From Chloroflexota bacterium (GTDB lineage Bacteria > Chloroflexota > Anaerolineae > Anaerolineales > UBA4823): 6,222 nt of DNA. The position numbers and the translations under genes are program-made. Shown piece by piece: positions 5,273 to 6,222 of this stretch; the stretch's first letter is position 1, and each line of letters begins with the position of its first letter. The DNA is taken from assembly GCA_030613705.1 (NCBI GenBank), contig JAUWLJ010000134.1, positions 1-6,222 on the forward strand, in the 5' to 3' direction. The notes beneath the pieces are model-generated. The model saw nothing but the letters and a program-made list of their open reading frames with translations, was not told the DNA's origin and did not search any database.

Positions 5273-6222
5273 ATGAAAACGAAGTTAGCTGCCTTTTCCC
5301 TCTCCCTGCTCGTCACCATTTTAGCTGCTTGCACAAGCCAGAATCCCTCCGTCGTCTCGAGCCAGCCACCTGCCACCACTGCAACAGGTACTCCTGATCG
5401 CCATACTGCAACCAGCCCGCCTCCAACTTTGACGTCAACCAAACCTGCAACCCCTGCTGTAGACGATCGGCAAGAATCGCCCACTCCGGAACCCCTGACT
5501 GTCAATCGTACTCAATACAATCTTAGTGCAACCCTGAATTACCTCCGCCATCATCTCTCTGTTGAAGAACAAATAGCCTATACCAATCAATCCGGCGAAT
5601 CGATCGCAGATCTGCTGTTGATCATCGAACCTGCGCGCTATCCAGGCGTATTTCAACTGCACAGCCTCTCCTGGAGCGATGGTCAACCTATCCTTGATTA
5701 CACCCGTGACTTAGGACTTTTGCGCATCCCTTTGGTAGATCCTCTGCCTCCCGGTGAGAAGTTAGGCCTCTCCCTATCGTACGATCTGAACCTGCCCTCG
5801 CCCAGCCCTTCATATTATGGTCGCCCGGTCCTCTTTGGTTATTCTAGCCGGCAAACCAACCTGGTTGATTGGTACCCCTTCATCCCTCCTTATGTGCCTG
5901 GCGAAGGCTGGGTGGCGCATAATGCCGGTCCCTTCGGAGAGCATCTCGTTTATGAGGTGGCTGACTTCGAGGTGAAGATCCAGCTGAGCGATTCAAATCC
6001 TGATCTGGTCATTGCGGCCAGCGCCCCCGCTGAGATGGACAACGATGTGTACCGCTATCAGTTTAAAGGCGCGCGCAATTTCTCTTGGTCTGTCAGCGAC
6101 CAATACCTATTATCCACAACAACCGTGGATTCAGTGGTTGTATTATCATATTATTTTCCGGTCAACACAGTAGCCGGTATGGCTGTCCTGCAAACCACCG
6201 CTGAGGCGTTGGAACTATATAA
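5273..6222 (+). CDS. Second M1-like lipoprotein, paralogue of the preceding gene, partial at the right edge
   Basis: The frame opens at ATG 5273 and is still open at the window end (316 codons plus 2 nt). The signal peptide is clear: K2/K4, a hydrophobic core (5-18) and lipobox I-L-A-A-C with cysteine 20. A Thr/Pro/Ser-rich linker (about 21-75) follows. From about residue 82 it aligns through its visible length with the N-terminal domain of the upstream lipoprotein: shared blocks are L-L-x-I-E-P (115-120), R-Q-T-N-L (193-197), D-W-Y-P (199-202), G-E-H-L-x-Y (222-227) and V-Y-R-Y (259-262). It carries about nine extra residues near 180-188. The catalytic part lies beyond the window, so activity cannot be judged. 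It starts 35 bp after the upstream stop in the same direction, which suggests an operon formed by tandem duplication. No good Shine-Dalgarno precedes the ATG. Confidence 0.87.
   Translation, partial: MKTKLAAFSLSLLVTILAACTSQNPSVVSSQPPATTATGTPDRHTATSPPPTLTSTKPATPAVDDRQESPTPEPLTVNRTQYNLSATLNYLRHHLSVEEQIAYTNQSGESIADLLLIIEPARYPGVFQLHSLSWSDGQPILDYTRDLGLLRIPLVDPLPPGEKLGLSLSYDLNLPSPSPSYYGRPVLFGYSSRQTNLVDWYPFIPPYVPGEGWVAHNAGPFGEHLVYEVADFEVKIQLSDSNPDLVIAASAPAEMDNDVYRYQFKGARNFSWSVSDQYLLSTTTVDSVVVLSYYFPVNTVAGMAVLQTTAEALELY

Noticed and set aside
5247..5275. TTGACA at 5247-5252 as a promoter for the second lipoprotein
   Set aside because: The -35 is perfect, but 17 bp later there is only TCAATG, which overlaps the start codon; no plausible -10 box exists.

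Overview
The window looks like chromosomal DNA of a Chloroflexota bacterium, probably of the Anaerolineae type. This is inferred from gene content: a four-domain S1-like ribosomal protein with a long acidic tail, a ChlI/ChlD-type chelatase gene, and paired Thr/Pro-rich surface lipoproteins of the M1 peptidase type. Base composition is balanced. No mobile element, CRISPR array, tRNA or rRNA is visible.

Layout. Positions 1-1354 (minus strand) hold the N-terminal 451 codons of a ribosomal protein S1-like gene that runs off the left edge. Positions 1355-1469 are a compact divergent control region with two sigma70-type promoters whose -35 boxes lie back to back, 3 bp apart. From 1470 to 3508 (plus strand) a metal-chelatase gene is written in two frames. 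The zero frame gives a ChlI/BchI-like AAA+ ATPase (364 aa, ending at 2564). The -1 frame continues into a ChlD-like von Willebrand A (VWA) domain protein ending at 3508. The two are joined by A10, which contains an in-frame A_AAA_AAG slippery heptamer followed 7 nt later by a small stem-loop, with the zero-frame stop in the spacer. Positions 3519-3759 carry what looks like the relic of a PLP-dependent aminotransferase. Positions 3756-5237 encode a complete M1-like gluzincin metallopeptidase lipoprotein. From 5273 to the right edge runs a diverged paralogue of it, cut by the window before its active site.

The most interesting item is the chelatase gene. One locus appears to make a small ATPase subunit (ordinary translation) and a medium AAA+/VWA subunit (-1 frameshift, 679 aa). 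This matches the programmed frameshifting already reported for chlD-family genes in cobalamin producers. The mechanism is therefore not new in principle, but this instance is well formed and would be mis-annotated as two genes or as a sequencing error. The product is expected to work with a large CobN/ChlH-type chelatase subunit, which is not in this window. The two lipoproteins downstream have no evident functional link to the chelatase.
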